Source: Nitrospinaceae bacterium UBA7883 (GTDB taxonomy: Bacteria > Nitrospinota_A > UBA7883). Taken from it: a stretch of DNA of 64,000 bases. Both the position numbers and the translations under genes were made by a program. The notes beneath the pieces are model-generated. The model had not been told where the DNA came from, made no database searches, and worked only from the letters and a program-made list of their open reading frames with translations. Location of the stretch: positions 62,146 through 126,145 of the forward strand of contig DLRR01000002.1 in assembly GCA_002500605.1 (NCBI GenBank), written 5' to 3'. Shown here piece by piece: positions 9,336 through 18,111 of the stretch (its first letter is position 1; every line of letters begins with the position of its first letter).

Positions 9336-9824
9336 ATGAGATTAGGGGTAATTTCTGACACACACGATAATGTTCCATGCATCGAGAGGTCTGTAGAAAT
9401 TTTTAATTCCAATAATGTTAATGCTGTCTTACACTGTGGCGATTTTGTTGCCCCTTTTGCTCTATTACCTTTTATAAGACTTAGGCATCCTCTTTATGCA
9501 GTATTTGGTAATAACGATTGCGATAAACTTGGACTTCAAAAGTTATTTGAACATCAAAATTGGGTTTTAAGAGAACGCCCATCGTTCTTCGCTTTTAACG
9601 GAAAATCCATAGCTATGCTTCATGAGCCTGAAAACCTAGTAAAGATAACTGAATCCGGGCAGTATGATCTTGTAGTTTATGGTCATACGCATAAAAAGTT
9701 TATTGAAAAGAATGGGAAAACAACTATTTTAAATCCGGGCGAAGGGTGCGGCTGTGCAGGCGGCGTAGCTACAGCGGCTATAATTGACCTACCATCTGGC
9801 GAATGTGAGTTTTTCACATTGTAA
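9336..9824 (+). CDS. YfcE/MJ0936-type metallophosphoesterase
   Basis: Small calcineurin-like phosphodiesterase (162 aa). The metal-binding motifs are all present: VISDTHDN (D-x-H), LHCGDFV (GD), VFGNNDC (GNxD variant), and MLHEPEN plus VVYGHTHKK (GHTH). The NPGEGCGCAGG segment is the family's NPGS-like motif. It is cytoplasmic, with no signal peptide. The physiological substrate is not known for most members; phosphodiesters such as bis-pNPP are used in vitro. It stands alone, followed by about 200 very AT-rich bases. Confidence 0.92.
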   Translation: MRLGVISDTHDNVPCIERSVEIFNSNNVNAVLHCGDFVAPFALLPFIRLRHPLYAVFGNNDCDKLGLQKLFEHQNWVLRERPSFFAFNGKSIAMLHEPENLVKITESGQYDLVVYGHTHKKFIEKNGKTTILNPGEGCGCAGGVATAAIIDLPSGECEFFTL

Positions 9825-10036
9825 ATACACGTTTTGTTTAATAGTACCTAATTAGCATTAAATAAGACTAACTAGATGTTATTAACATTAAATATTATAT
9901 AATAAATATAAGGTAATACTATGTTAATTTAATTTAAATAAGGAAGTGTTATTGCCAAATATCTATAATTCATATAAAATTTATCTATAATTTACTCTAA
10001 TCCAAACCATAGACAAGCAAGATTTTGGTCAGTACA

Positions 10037-10255
10037 ATGCGAATATTAGATCAGCAACAAAACAACAACGTAAAAAAAATCAGAGAATCAAAAATGATGA
10101 GCAGGGCTGAGTTAGCTCGAAAAACTGGTCTGTCCGTTCAAACTATCGATCGTGTTGAAAAAGGCTTTTTTTGCAGATTAGACACTAAACGCAAAATTCT
10201 TTTAGCTCTGGACCTCGACCTAAAAGATAGAGATAGTGTTTTTATAGCTAGCTGA
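10037..10255 (+). CDS. Small helix-turn-helix (XRE/Cro type) DNA-binding protein
   Basis: A 72-residue protein made up almost wholly of an HTH_3 domain: NNNVKKIRESKMMSRAELARKTGLSVQTIDRVEKG, with the recognition helix at SVQTIDRVEKG, ending RKILLALDLDLKDRDSVF. There is no effector or dimerisation domain. The ATG at 10037 fits the domain; an in-frame TTG at 10025 is possible. It sits just upstream of aroB on the same strand and behind an AT-rich 200-bp region. Its targets are unknown. Confidence 0.85.
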   Translation: MRILDQQQNNNVKKIRESKMMSRAELARKTGLSVQTIDRVEKGFFCRLDTKRKILLALDLDLKDRDSVFIAS

Positions 10256-10293
10256 TCTGAATTACCCAATAAAAAAGTTAGGAACATTTAAAC

Positions 10294-11394
10294 ATAGCAA
10301 GAGTTAGACAAAAAAAAGAAGAAGTCTTATTAGAAAATCGCTCTTACGAGATACTAATTGGACCAGGCCAACTGGATAATGCTGGTAAGGTGATTAGGAA
10401 ACTGTCAGACAGGTGTCTTGTTGTTACCAATAAAAAGATCCACGGGCTCTATGGAAAAACACTAGAAGAAAGCCTTAAAAAAAATGGTGTTAACTATAAA
10501 ATTGTTAGACTACCTGATGGTGAAAAAAACAAGAACTTAGTTTCAGTAGGGAAAATCCACGATAAACTCATTTCTGAACGATTCGACAGAGATGCCGTTG
10601 TGGCTGGGTTTGGTGGTGGAATCATAGGGGATATGGCCGGATTTGCTGCTGCCACGTACATGCGCGGATGTCAACTTGTTCAGATCCCAACTACATTATT
10701 AGCTCAGGTAGACAGTTCTGTGGGCGGTAAAACCGGAGTCAACCATCGAATGGGTAAAAATTTGATAGGGGCTTTCTACCAACCTTCAGCGGTGTTGGCC
10801 GACATTCAAACACTAAAAAGTCTTCCAGTACCAGAAACGCTTTGTGGAGTTGCCGAGGTTATAAAATATGGTCTGATAGCTTCGAACAGACTTTTCTGTT
10901 GGCTTGAAGGGAATATTAAAGGGCTTATTGATCTAAAAGGTCCCCAGACAATACATGCCGTTTCTGCCTCCTGTCGAATAAAGGCCTCAGTAGTATCTGA
11001 AGATGAGAAAGAAGCTAATAAGCGGGCCATACTAAATTTCGGGCACACAACTGGTCATGCCATAGAAGCAGTAACGGAATATAATAAACACCGGCATGGA
11101 TATGCTGTAGCCATGGGGATGAGTGTGGCATTGGAATTGTCACGGATGAAGGAAGGTCTCACTGATAAGGCGGTGTCACGTGCGAAGGACTTAATAGCTT
11201 ATTCTGGGTTACCAACCGCCATACCTAAAAAAATTAGCGAATTAGACTTAATAAAAGCAATGAGATATGACAAGAAGGTTCGTTCAGGACTAATCAGATT
11301 TGCGCTGCTAGAAGGGATCGGCAAGTGCACAATAAATACTAAGGTGACTACTAGGGATATAAAAGAAGCGTTACGACTTTCAAAATGTGATTAG
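10294..11394 (+). CDS. aroB: 3-dehydroquinate synthase; probable non-canonical start
   Basis: Converts DAHP to 3-dehydroquinate, the second step of the shikimate pathway. Core motifs: RLPDGEKNKNL, GFGGGIIGDMAGFAAATYMRG, QIPTTLLAQVDSSVGGKTGVNH, GAFYQPSAVLADI, GVAEVIKYGLI, and NFGHTTGHAIEAVTEY with the zinc-binding histidines. The first standard in-frame start is GTG at 10390, but that would remove the conserved N-terminal strand, which is present upstream as LLENRSYEILIGPGQLDN. An in-frame stop at 10279-10281 bounds the frame, and it contains no ATG, GTG or TTG. AUA at 10294 sits about 10 nt after GGA of TAGGAAC, so I give that as the tentative start. Confidence 0.9.
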   Translation: MARVRQKKEEVLLENRSYEILIGPGQLDNAGKVIRKLSDRCLVVTNKKIHGLYGKTLEESLKKNGVNYKIVRLPDGEKNKNLVSVGKIHDKLISERFDRDAVVAGFGGGIIGDMAGFAAATYMRGCQLVQIPTTLLAQVDSSVGGKTGVNHRMGKNLIGAFYQPSAVLADIQTLKSLPVPETLCGVAEVIKYGLIASNRLFCWLEGNIKGLIDLKGPQTIHAVSASCRIKASVVSEDEKEANKRAILNFGHTTGHAIEAVTEYNKHRHGYAVAMGMSVALELSRMKEGLTDKAVSRAKDLIAYSGLPTAIPKKISELDLIKAMRYDKKVRSGLIRFALLEGIGKCTINTKVTTRDIKEALRLSKCD

Positions 11395-11471
11395 ACGACT
11401 TGAAATGGCGAACTGGCTTAAATAAAAAGAATGTTAGCAATAAGCTAAACGATATTTTATTTTCACATGGA

Positions 11472-12173
11472 TTAAAAAAAATTGTATTTGATAATACAGT
11501 AAAGAGCCCTTAACGCATCTTTAAAACCAATTTTTTTTCCTTCTTCGTATGTCCGCCCATGATAAGAAATTCCAACCTCGTAAATAGAAACATTTAATCT
11601 TGCTACCTTTGCCGTTATCTCTGGCTCAACACCAAATCGGTTTTCCTGGAGCTTTATCTGTTTTATCACTTCGGTTTTAAAGACTTTATAACAGGTTTCC
11701 ATATCAGAAAGATTTAGATTGGAGGCCATGTTAGATAGAAGGGTGAGAAATTTGTTAGCAACCATATGCCAGAAAAAGAGTGCCCTGTTAGGACGCCCAC
11801 CCAAAAATCTACTGCCAAACACAACATCAGCTTTTCCATCCAAAATTGGCTCCAGAAGTATTGGATATTCAGAAGGGTCATACTCAAGATCAGCATCTTG
11901 GACGATTATCACATCCCCAGTAACCATTCGGAAGGCAGTTCGAAGCGAGGCACCCTTGCCCATATTCACCTCGTGCCTGGTAGTTTGCAATTTATCGTAT
12001 CTGTTGCTTAGGCTACTTAAAACTTCAGCAGTGCCATCAGTGGAACAGTCATCTACAACGATAAGTTCCAATTCATGCTCTTTCCATAACTGCTGCTTAA
12101 ACACAGTTTCTACTATTTTTTCAAGTGTAGACTCCTCATTATAGCATGGCATAACAACACTTATTTTCATCAT
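11472..12173 (-). CDS. Family 2 glycosyltransferase, dolichyl-phosphate mannose synthase-like
   Basis: A 233-residue cytoplasmic GT-A enzyme predicted to pass a sugar from a nucleotide donor to a polyprenyl phosphate or similar acceptor. Motifs: ISVVMPCYNEESTLEKIV at the N-terminus, VVDDCSTDGTAEVL, NMGKGASLRTAF and the DxD-like QDADLEYDPSEYP, then FGSRFLGG. No C-terminal membrane helices are present, so it is the short DPM1-like type. The second Met (ISVV preceded by MK) at 12170 is an equally likely start. It converges with aroB. The acceptor cannot be told from sequence. Confidence 0.9.
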   Translation of the reverse strand: MMKISVVMPCYNEESTLEKIVETVFKQQLWKEHELELIVVDDCSTDGTAEVLSSLSNRYDKLQTTRHEVNMGKGASLRTAFRMVTGDVIIVQDADLEYDPSEYPILLEPILDGKADVVFGSRFLGGRPNRALFFWHMVANKFLTLLSNMASNLNLSDMETCYKVFKTEVIKQIKLQENRFGVEPEITAKVARLNVSIYEVGISYHGRTYEEGKKIGFKDALRALYCIIKYNFF

Positions 12174-12316
12174 AAAGTCCTATAGTACAATTTCATTGAT
12201 AGTACTTATCCCATTACGCTGTTGTGAAACATTCTATCCTAGGCAACCAACAAATCTTAAACTAATTAATTTTGTCGGTTACGTTATCTGCGATTAGCAT
12301 AACTATTTTAGCTAAA

Positions 12317-13006
12317 CTAACGGCGTAGAATAATTGTGACCCACCGCCAAACGTTCACCATGCTCAACAAAGAGTTTGCAAGGTAGGTAAAAGCACAGGC
12401 CTTAAGGATTTTTCGCACTGCAGTTTCTTCATCTTTTCCAGTTATATAACCACCTTTCTTCAATATTGGTAAGGCCCTACCGAAGGATGCATCCAGTTCC
12501 ACAGGTAACGTTATCAAATGAACAAGTGCATTCGATCCAAGAGAAACTAGTCCTAAAACTACTACCACAATAGTGGCATAGGGTGAGCGGGTGATACCGA
12601 GAATTACCGGAATGGCTAGCATAGCTACCGATCCGATTTTCTCGGCCTGCTGAGCAAATGCAACCATTTTAGTTCTGCTCCTAAGCGGCGGGTAACCCTC
12701 GTAGTCCTGCAAGGCGTGACCAAACTCATGTGCAGCTACAGCAATAGCTGAGAGTGATTTTCCATTCATAGAATTTGAAGAGAGTCGCACAGCTTTTTCC
12801 TTTGGGTCGTAATGATCTCCACCGTTAAACTGTTCTACAACAACACCAGTCAGGCCATATTCCTCTACCAAATGTTTAGCTAATTGACCACCAGTGCCAG
12901 GTAAGTTTTCTACAGGTTCTGAATGATGATTGATGGCTGACCTTGCCAAAAAATGAGGAGCCACCATCACGATTAGCAACAGAATACCAAAGATTATCGG
13001 GATCAT
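12317..13006 (-). CDS. Membrane zinc metallopeptidase, YugP family
   Basis: A 229-residue membrane protein with an N-terminal hydrophobic helix (residues 1-20) and further hydrophobic segments near 128-165 and the C-terminus. The zinc motif HEFGH is in AVAAHEFGHALQDYEGYPPL, typical of the Zn_peptidase_2 (YugP) family. SSNSMNGKSLSAIAVAAHE just before it is also conserved in the family. Substrate and role are unknown; a membrane-quality function is an inference. It lies downstream of mog on the same strand. Confidence 0.9.
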   Translation of the reverse strand: MIPIIFGILLLIVMVAPHFLARSAINHHSEPVENLPGTGGQLAKHLVEEYGLTGVVVEQFNGGDHYDPKEKAVRLSSNSMNGKSLSAIAVAAHEFGHALQDYEGYPPLRSRTKMVAFAQQAEKIGSVAMLAIPVILGITRSPYATIVVVVLGLVSLGSNALVHLITLPVELDASFGRALPILKKGGYITGKDEETAVRKILKACAFTYLANSLLSMVNVWRWVTIILRR

Positions 13007-13026
13007 ACCGAGGCCTCTCGGGCCCT

Positions 13027-13551
13027 TTATAATTTATTGGAAGGAGGAAGAGGGCGACAGTCTGACATGTCTCCTTCTGCTTTGTCCATACCGTGGAGTA
13101 GTGGCTTAAATACTGAGTCTAGATTTTCCACTGCTGCCTTCGGAGATCCTGGTAAGTTAACTATCATGCAATTTCCTCTCAGTCCAGCCACCCCTCTAGC
13201 CAAAATAGCATTTGAAGTCACCTTTTGGGATGCCAAACGCATGGCCTCAGGAATACCAGGTATCAGTCTATCCAACAGAGCTTCGGTGGCTTCAGGAGTA
13301 ACATCGCGTGGCGATAATCCAGTTCCACCAGATGTAAGTATCAAGTTGTACGAACCACCATCTGCTAATTCCAAAATTGTTTTACCTATTTGATCTGCTT
13401 CGTCAGGTATTATAACGGTGTTACCTAATTTCTGATCGTTATCTTCGAGAAACTTTTTTATTGCAGGGGCACATTTGTCATCGCGTACCCCGGCGCTCGC
13501 TCGGTCACTTATTACAACAAGAGCAATTGAATATTGTTTTGTATCCGACAT
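13027..13551 (-). CDS. mog: Molybdopterin adenylyltransferase (MogA/MoaB family)
   Basis: Adenylates molybdopterin before molybdenum insertion. The 174-residue product shows VVISDRASAGVRDDKCAP, LTSGGTGLSPRDVTPEAT (the nucleotide/MPT-binding TGGTG-like loop), and GVAGLRGNCMIVNLPGSPKAAVENLD near the C-terminus. The length fits MogA or MoaB. No other molybdenum cofactor genes are nearby. It is followed by the YugP-like protease gene after 20 bp and preceded by a small YHS-like gene after 8 bp, suggesting one transcript. Confidence 0.92.
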   Translation of the reverse strand: MSDTKQYSIALVVISDRASAGVRDDKCAPAIKKFLEDNDQKLGNTVIIPDEADQIGKTILELADGGSYNLILTSGGTGLSPRDVTPEATEALLDRLIPGIPEAMRLASQKVTSNAILARGVAGLRGNCMIVNLPGSPKAAVENLDSVFKPLLHGMDKAEGDMSDCRPLPPSNKL

Positions 13552-13559
13552 AGAATGTT

Positions 13560-13793
13560 TTACTCAGCTAAGGCATCTTGGGAAGCACAACTATGACTGC
13601 AATAATAACGGAAGCCATCAGGCGCTTTTTTTACAACGGCAGTATCACGAGCGACAAATTTCCCGCATACTGGATCCTTCTCCATCTCCAAAGAATTTAC
13701 ACATGGGCTGCTACTAAAAAATGTGCTTTTTATCCTTGAAACAGCATACCAAGTAACAGCAACTAGTATCGCTAGCATTAGATAGATTCGCAT
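13560..13793 (-). CDS. Small membrane-anchored YHS/PP0621-like protein
   Basis: A 77-residue protein with an N-terminal membrane helix (about residues 3-20) and a short C-terminal cysteine motif: KDPVCGKFVARDTAV followed by YYCSHSCASQDALAE. This resembles the short YHS/TRASH-like metal-binding knuckle found in PP0621-type proteins. A structural metal or Fe-S-free zinc site is inferred. It is the first gene of the minus-strand run that includes mog and the YugP-like protease. Confidence 0.75.
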   Translation of the reverse strand: MRIYLMLAILVAVTWYAVSRIKSTFFSSSPCVNSLEMEKDPVCGKFVARDTAVVKKAPDGFRYYCSHSCASQDALAE

Positions 13794-14067
13794 AGCTTCA
13801 TTTTAACAGGTAAACACAAAAGGTGGTATAGGTCGATAAATTATATGGAATTATTATGTTTTTTGTGCAAAAAGTGAATTCACTTCCTGAGTCAAATGGA
13901 TAATTGATGTATTTATTTTGATGAAAATTGCTCCTATTGGCTAATTATAGTTTATAATTTTCTCATAAATGGTGTTTTTACAATCGAAAGGAGCTAATTT
14001 CTAGTGATGTCAAAGGTTGTGATGTTAGCAAAAAAATTGTAACGAGTGAATTACCCAGGAGAAAGAT

Positions 14068-14265
14068 ATGTTTGGAATAGGAATGCCTGAGCTGATAATT
14101 ATATTGATTATTCTGCTCGTTGTTTTTGGTGCCAGTAGATTACCAGACATCGGGTCTGGACTTGGTAAAGGGATAAAAAACTTCAAGAAGTCGTTCACCG
14201 AAGCTGAGAAGAGTATTAAAGCTGCTACTGATGATGATTCCACTGAAGAAAAAAAGGAAAGCTAG
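14068..14265 (+). CDS. tatA: Sec-independent translocase subunit TatA/TatE
   Basis: Forms the pore-like oligomer of the twin-arginine translocase. The 65 residues show the classic layout: a short periplasmic N-terminus MFGIGMPEL, one membrane helix (about 7-22), the hinge FGASRLPDIGSGLGKGIKNFKKS, and an acidic C-terminal tail. A ribosome binding site AGGAG lies seven bases upstream. No tatB or tatC is in the window. The 273-bp gap before it (13794-14067) is AT-rich and holds no convincing gene apart from a possible 11-codon micro-ORF at 14007. Confidence 0.96.
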   Translation: MFGIGMPELIIILIILLVVFGASRLPDIGSGLGKGIKNFKKSFTEAEKSIKAATDDDSTEEKKES

Positions 14266-14293
14266 ACACACACAAAACAGGATATTGGTATTC

Positions 14294-14593
14294 GTGGACA
14301 AAGATATAGTGGTCACCTGTGCTTGTTGCGACTCAGTTCTGATTATAGACAGGGTTTCAGGGAAATTAGTGGAATGTCGCAAACCACTGGTAGAAGAAAG
14401 TTCAGGAGACAGGCTAGTAGACGCATTTAAGAAAAGTAAACAAGACAGAGATACACGAAACGCCATTTTCGATAACATGAGGGATTTGGCTGATAATAAA
14501 AAGAAAGTCGCTGAAGAACTTTTCAAGGCCTCGCTTGAAGAAGCAAAAAAGGACCCCGAAGATAAGCCGCAATCCATTTACGATGTAGAGTGA
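14294..14593 (+). CDS. Hypothetical protein with CxxC near N-terminus
   Basis: A protein of about 99 residues that I do not recognise as a named family. GTG at 14294 follows CAGGAT by about 10 bases and avoids the long overlap with tatA that a start at 14231 would need. The N-terminus DKDIVVTCACCDSVLIID carries a CACC cysteine cluster; the remainder is charged and probably helical, with FKASLEEAKKDPED. There is no signal peptide. Close linkage to tatA suggests cotranscription. Confidence 0.65.
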   Translation: MDKDIVVTCACCDSVLIIDRVSGKLVECRKPLVEESSGDRLVDAFKKSKQDRDTRNAIFDNMRDLADNKKKVAEELFKASLEEAKKDPEDKPQSIYDVE

Positions 14594-14741
14594 TCAAAGC
14601 ATCCTTCATTCGTTTGACTTTGACCAAGTCAGCTTGTTTCAGTAATAATAGTTATCCATACGGAAACCAATTTCTACAGTATAATTCATTTGTTTCACGT
14701 CAAGTTTTTGTTCTTCAACACCGGTTAGTTTATACTTTGGC

Positions 14742-15686
14742 ATGTATAAAATACTTTTAATAATAGTCATTTTGATGGTTGTGGCATCTGAAGTTTACGG
14801 ACAACCAGCCGAACACATAACTGTTCCAGTCAAAGCTACCTCAGAAATAGTGAACGGGAATAACCATGCGGCAAGACAAAGAGCTATTGCTAAAGCCTTT
14901 CAATTAGCAGTTTGGCTGGCTGCTGCTGGTGTTACTCCATCAAGTGAAATGGAACACAACAAGAAACTTATCCAGAAAAACCTTCTTGCAAATGCAACAA
15001 GTTATGTGTTGAGTTACAAGTTTTTAGAGAATACTATCGATCCAATAAATGGAAATGTGCTAGTTCGCCTGCAAGTAACTCTCTCTCTCGACACCATACG
15101 AAAAATCTTGAGTTCCTTAGGTATAAAGGCAAAGTCAAGAAAACTGCCAAAACTTGTGGTTGTGATAAAAGAATCCAAAGTTGGAACCTTTACCGACTCC
15201 AACTTTCTTATACTAACTTCACTAACAGAAGAAGTCCTAACTAGTAATTTTAAGCGGCGTGGATATGAAGTGGTCGACAGAAGCGACATAACAGATGCTG
15301 GATTTGACAAACTATTGTTCAAGGCCATGGAAGGAAATATAGTTTCTATTGTAAATCTTGCAACTTACCTAAAAGCGGATATATTGATACTTGGGTCAGC
15401 CGACGTCACAGTCACTCCTTCAAGCAAAGGAGAAGTGATAGGTGTTACTATAAATGTAACAATTAGGAATGGTTCCAATGGGAACGTCATGACTAAAAAG
15501 AGCAAAAGTGGAAGTGGCATTTTAAAGGATATTCTTGCAGGCAGCCTACATGTCAAATCTACCACAGCACACAATCTCTTTAGTTCACTAGTCAGATCAG
15601 TGGCATCCATTTGGCAAGAAATAGAAGACAACGCCAATAGCCGTAAGAATTTTCAAAAATTTAGCGTGCAGGATGATGTTAGATAA
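14742..15686 (+). CDS. Secreted hypothetical protein, FlgT/LPP20-like N-terminal region
   Basis: A 314-residue protein with a signal peptide (MYKILLIIVILMVVASEVYG, cleavage about residue 20). The segment AARQRAIAKAFQLAVWLAA resembles the start of FlgT- or LPP20-type periplasmic domains, where a repeated 'A..RQRAI.DA' helix is typical. A beta-rich middle contains LPKLVVVIKES and GYEVVDRSDI, followed by LKADILILGSADV, the pattern of curli/CsgG-like nucleoside-free Rossmann-type domains. No flagellar genes are nearby, so a flagellar role is unsupported. It overlaps the next gene by one base. Confidence 0.7.
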   Translation: MYKILLIIVILMVVASEVYGQPAEHITVPVKATSEIVNGNNHAARQRAIAKAFQLAVWLAAAGVTPSSEMEHNKKLIQKNLLANATSYVLSYKFLENTIDPINGNVLVRLQVTLSLDTIRKILSSLGIKAKSRKLPKLVVVIKESKVGTFTDSNFLILTSLTEEVLTSNFKRRGYEVVDRSDITDAGFDKLLFKAMEGNIVSIVNLATYLKADILILGSADVTVTPSSKGEVIGVTINVTIRNGSNGNVMTKKSKSGSGILKDILAGSLHVKSTTAHNLFSSLVRSVASIWQEIEDNANSRKNFQKFSVQDDVR

Positions 15687-16768
15687 TGGACTTGTATACA
15701 AATCGGCTGGGAAAGATTTTCTTAGGTTTATTGGTCATAGCAATTCTATTGTGGATGGTGTATATGGCCGAGGTAATACTATTTCCTTTTGTGGCAGCAT
15801 TAACACTCGCTTATTTACTTGACCCGCTAATAAGTAGGTTAGAAGCGCTTCACATACAACGACCAATTGCAATAATAGGCCTGCTAGGTTTGGTAATATC
15901 CCTTTGCTTTGGTGTGTTCGCTGTTTTAACTCCAATGGTGCTGGAACAGACAAATGCATTGTCAAAAAGTCTGCCGAACTATATTAGGATAATTGAAGAA
16001 AAAGTTGAACCATTTATAAGTAATGTGTCATTAGCAGAGTCTGGAAATTATAAGCTGCTGGTTCTTAGCGCTTTATCATCTCTTGGTGATCTTCCCGCCC
16101 GTGCGGCAAAAGCTACAGTGGAGGCGTTCTGGTCCAGTTTGACTGGCACTATGGGGTATATTATCGCCATTATCAACCTAGTGATTATCCCGGTGGCCAC
16201 ATTTTACTTTCTAAGGGATTTAGATAACATAAGGGAGAAAATAAAACACCGCATCCCACAGCGAAACCGTGAAAAAGTTTTTGCCTTGGCAATGAAAATA
16301 GACTCGATTCTTAAAGGTTTTTTCCGTGGGCAAATGATGGTGGCATTGTTTTTAGCCATCTTTTTATCTGTTGGGCTGCTTATATTAAAAATACCAGCTG
16401 GGCTGTTCATAGGGCTTGTTGCTGGTTTAGCAAACGTAGTTCCATACTTAGCAATATTTGTGGGACTTATTCCAGCAACATTCTTAGCTTATGTCAAGTT
16501 TGGAACTTTAGGCAGTGTAATATCAGTTGTGTTGTTGTTCGTCATTGCAAATGCCATAGAAGGGCTTGTGATCACACCCAAATTGCTTGAGAAAGAAGTT
16601 GGATTACATCCAATAGTAGTGATGGGATCAATGTTAGTTGGCGGATCACTTTTTGGGTTTCTAGGCATTATGCTAGCCGTTCCCATAGCTGCTGTAGTTA
16701 AAGTAGGACTAAAAGAACTTGACAGGGTATATCTGGAGTCAAATTATTATCTTAATAGAACCAAGTGA
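15686..16768 (+). CDS. AI-2E/PerM (UPF0118) family membrane protein
   Basis: A 360-residue integral membrane protein with about eight hydrophobic segments. Family marks: FPFVAALTLAYLLDPLISRLE, NLVIIPVATFYFLRDLDNIR, FFRGQMMVALFLAIFLSVGL, GLVAGLANVVPYLAIFVGLIPA and ITPKLLEKEVGLHPIVVM. The family includes autoinducer-2 exporters and Na+/H+ antiporters, so the substrate is open. Its ATG overlaps the stop of the secreted protein gene before it, suggesting translational coupling. The 177 bp after it hold no feature I can support. Confidence 0.93.
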   Translation: MDLYTNRLGKIFLGLLVIAILLWMVYMAEVILFPFVAALTLAYLLDPLISRLEALHIQRPIAIIGLLGLVISLCFGVFAVLTPMVLEQTNALSKSLPNYIRIIEEKVEPFISNVSLAESGNYKLLVLSALSSLGDLPARAAKATVEAFWSSLTGTMGYIIAIINLVIIPVATFYFLRDLDNIREKIKHRIPQRNREKVFALAMKIDSILKGFFRGQMMVALFLAIFLSVGLLILKIPAGLFIGLVAGLANVVPYLAIFVGLIPATFLAYVKFGTLGSVISVVLLFVIANAIEGLVITPKLLEKEVGLHPIVVMGSMLVGGSLFGFLGIMLAVPIAAVVKVGLKELDRVYLESNYYLNRTK

Positions 16769-16945
16769 CCACTTATCAAGAAAGAGCATGGATTAGCCAA
16801 AGGTCCGACAAACAATTTTTATCTGTTAAGCCACAGCATAAAGTCACTACCAACACAAAAATAATAATTGAAGAGCACCACATTTACTTCCCCACTCTAA
16901 AGTTACAATATGGTGGGTTTTTGGCCCTAATTATGCAAAGCTTTG

Positions 16946-17761
16946 TTATTCCGCAACAATAAAAGAATTTACAAGCCCTTGACTCCTGGCACGGTCAAGG
17001 ACTTTTTTGGCTTTAGTCATGCTGTTAATTGGACCCACCTGGACCCTTGTAAGGAAACGGTCATTGTCAGAGATTATAGGCAACAGCCTTACCAACCACG
17101 ATAATTTTAGGAGTCTAGTCTTGACCTTCATAGCATTATTCGTTTTAGCAAAAGCTCCAACCTGAATAAAAAACTTTCCTTGTTCCAAGTTTGGCAGACT
17201 ACCTGCCACAGTAGGTGCGCCACCTAATGGATCCGGTTTTCCTTTGGCAAGGGCTACAACTCTAACCATAGCAGTACCTTGGTTGACCAAATCAATTTTT
17301 CTGGCCGCTCCATATGACAGGTCTATGATTCTACTATGAACAAAGGGTCCACGGTCATTTATCCTCGCTGCCAACTTTTGTCCAGTGTCAAGCCTTGTGA
17401 TTTCCACTACAGTTCCAAATGGCAACGTTTTATGAGCGGCGCTTATTTCATACATATTATATATTTCACCATTGGCTGTAAGCCTACCATGGAATTTCTT
17501 ACCGTACCATGAAGCTAACCCTTTCTTGTCATATCCGAATGCTACCCCAATTGGATAGTATGTTATACCCTTGATTGTGTATGGCTTAGATTTTTTCAGA
17601 TAATTGGTCTTGTCCCTATTTGATCTTTTAATAAGCCCATCATGGTAATTAGGTTTTGAGATTCTTTCTTTAGAAGCACATCCCAACGAAAAAAAAATCA
17701 AGAAGGTAGTTAATGAGAGGGTCAATGCTAAAAATGTGGCAATTTGCTCTTTAAGTCCCAT
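16946..17761 (-). CDS. rlpA: Septal ring lytic transglycosylase RlpA family lipoprotein with SPOR domain
   Basis: Predicted outer-membrane lipoprotein that cleaves naked glycan strands at the division septum. The signal sequence ends in a lipobox-like SLGC near residue 28. The double-psi beta-barrel domain (about 85-175) has GLASWYGKKFHGRLTANGE, AAHKTLPFG and the catalytic-region INDRGPF. A C-terminal SPOR domain (about 195-270), starting KFFIQVGAFAKTNNAM, should target denuded peptidoglycan. The 271 residues fit the family. Its start lies only 18 bp from the divergent DUF4911 gene. Confidence 0.92.
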   Translation of the reverse strand: MGLKEQIATFLALTLSLTTFLIFFSLGCASKERISKPNYHDGLIKRSNRDKTNYLKKSKPYTIKGITYYPIGVAFGYDKKGLASWYGKKFHGRLTANGEIYNMYEISAAHKTLPFGTVVEITRLDTGQKLAARINDRGPFVHSRIIDLSYGAARKIDLVNQGTAMVRVVALAKGKPDPLGGAPTVAGSLPNLEQGKFFIQVGAFAKTNNAMKVKTRLLKLSWLVRLLPIISDNDRFLTRVQVGPINSMTKAKKVLDRARSQGLVNSFIVAE

Positions 17762-17779
17762 GATGATTTAATAGGTTGT

Positions 17780-18061
17780 ATGCAACCACAAAGAGAATGT
17801 TTTCTACACAATATAACAGCTTATAGCTGCATCCGCTTGGTTATACATCTAAAACCTAAAGATATCGGATTCTTGGTCATGATTTTGGTGGCATATGACT
17901 CCATAGGGGTTCCAAGAACCATTGATCAAAGAAAGGGCCTTGTTGAATTTCTCGTTGCTCCCGACTTTGCCGACGATGCTATATGTCTTCTAAGGTCACT
18001 AAGTGAGGAAATAGTTGGAATGTGTATCTTAAATTCCTGTCGTGGGCAGTCTAACCTTTAA
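17780..18061 (+). CDS. DUF4911 domain protein
   Basis: A 93-residue protein. IHLKPKDIGFLVMILVAYDSIGVPRTIDQRKGLVEFLVAPDF and LLRSLSEEI match the pattern I know for DUF4911, a short domain of unknown function frequent in deltaproteobacteria. ATG at 17780 has AATAGG just upstream, which decides it against the TTG at 17744 that would run into rlpA. The hydrophobic stretch is too short for certain membrane insertion. The family assignment is from memory of the motif and should be tested by profile search. Confidence 0.6.
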   Translation: MQPQRECFLHNITAYSCIRLVIHLKPKDIGFLVMILVAYDSIGVPRTIDQRKGLVEFLVAPDFADDAICLLRSLSEEIVGMCILNSCRGQSNL

Positions 18062-18111
18062 TAATTTATGTCGTCACAAACAATGCACGGCATTTGTGCT
18101 AGCATATTGAT

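Noticed and set aside
14004..14042. Micro-ORF after AAAGGAG upstream of tatA
   Set aside because: Too short (about 11-12 codons) to support without conservation; kept only as a possible leader.
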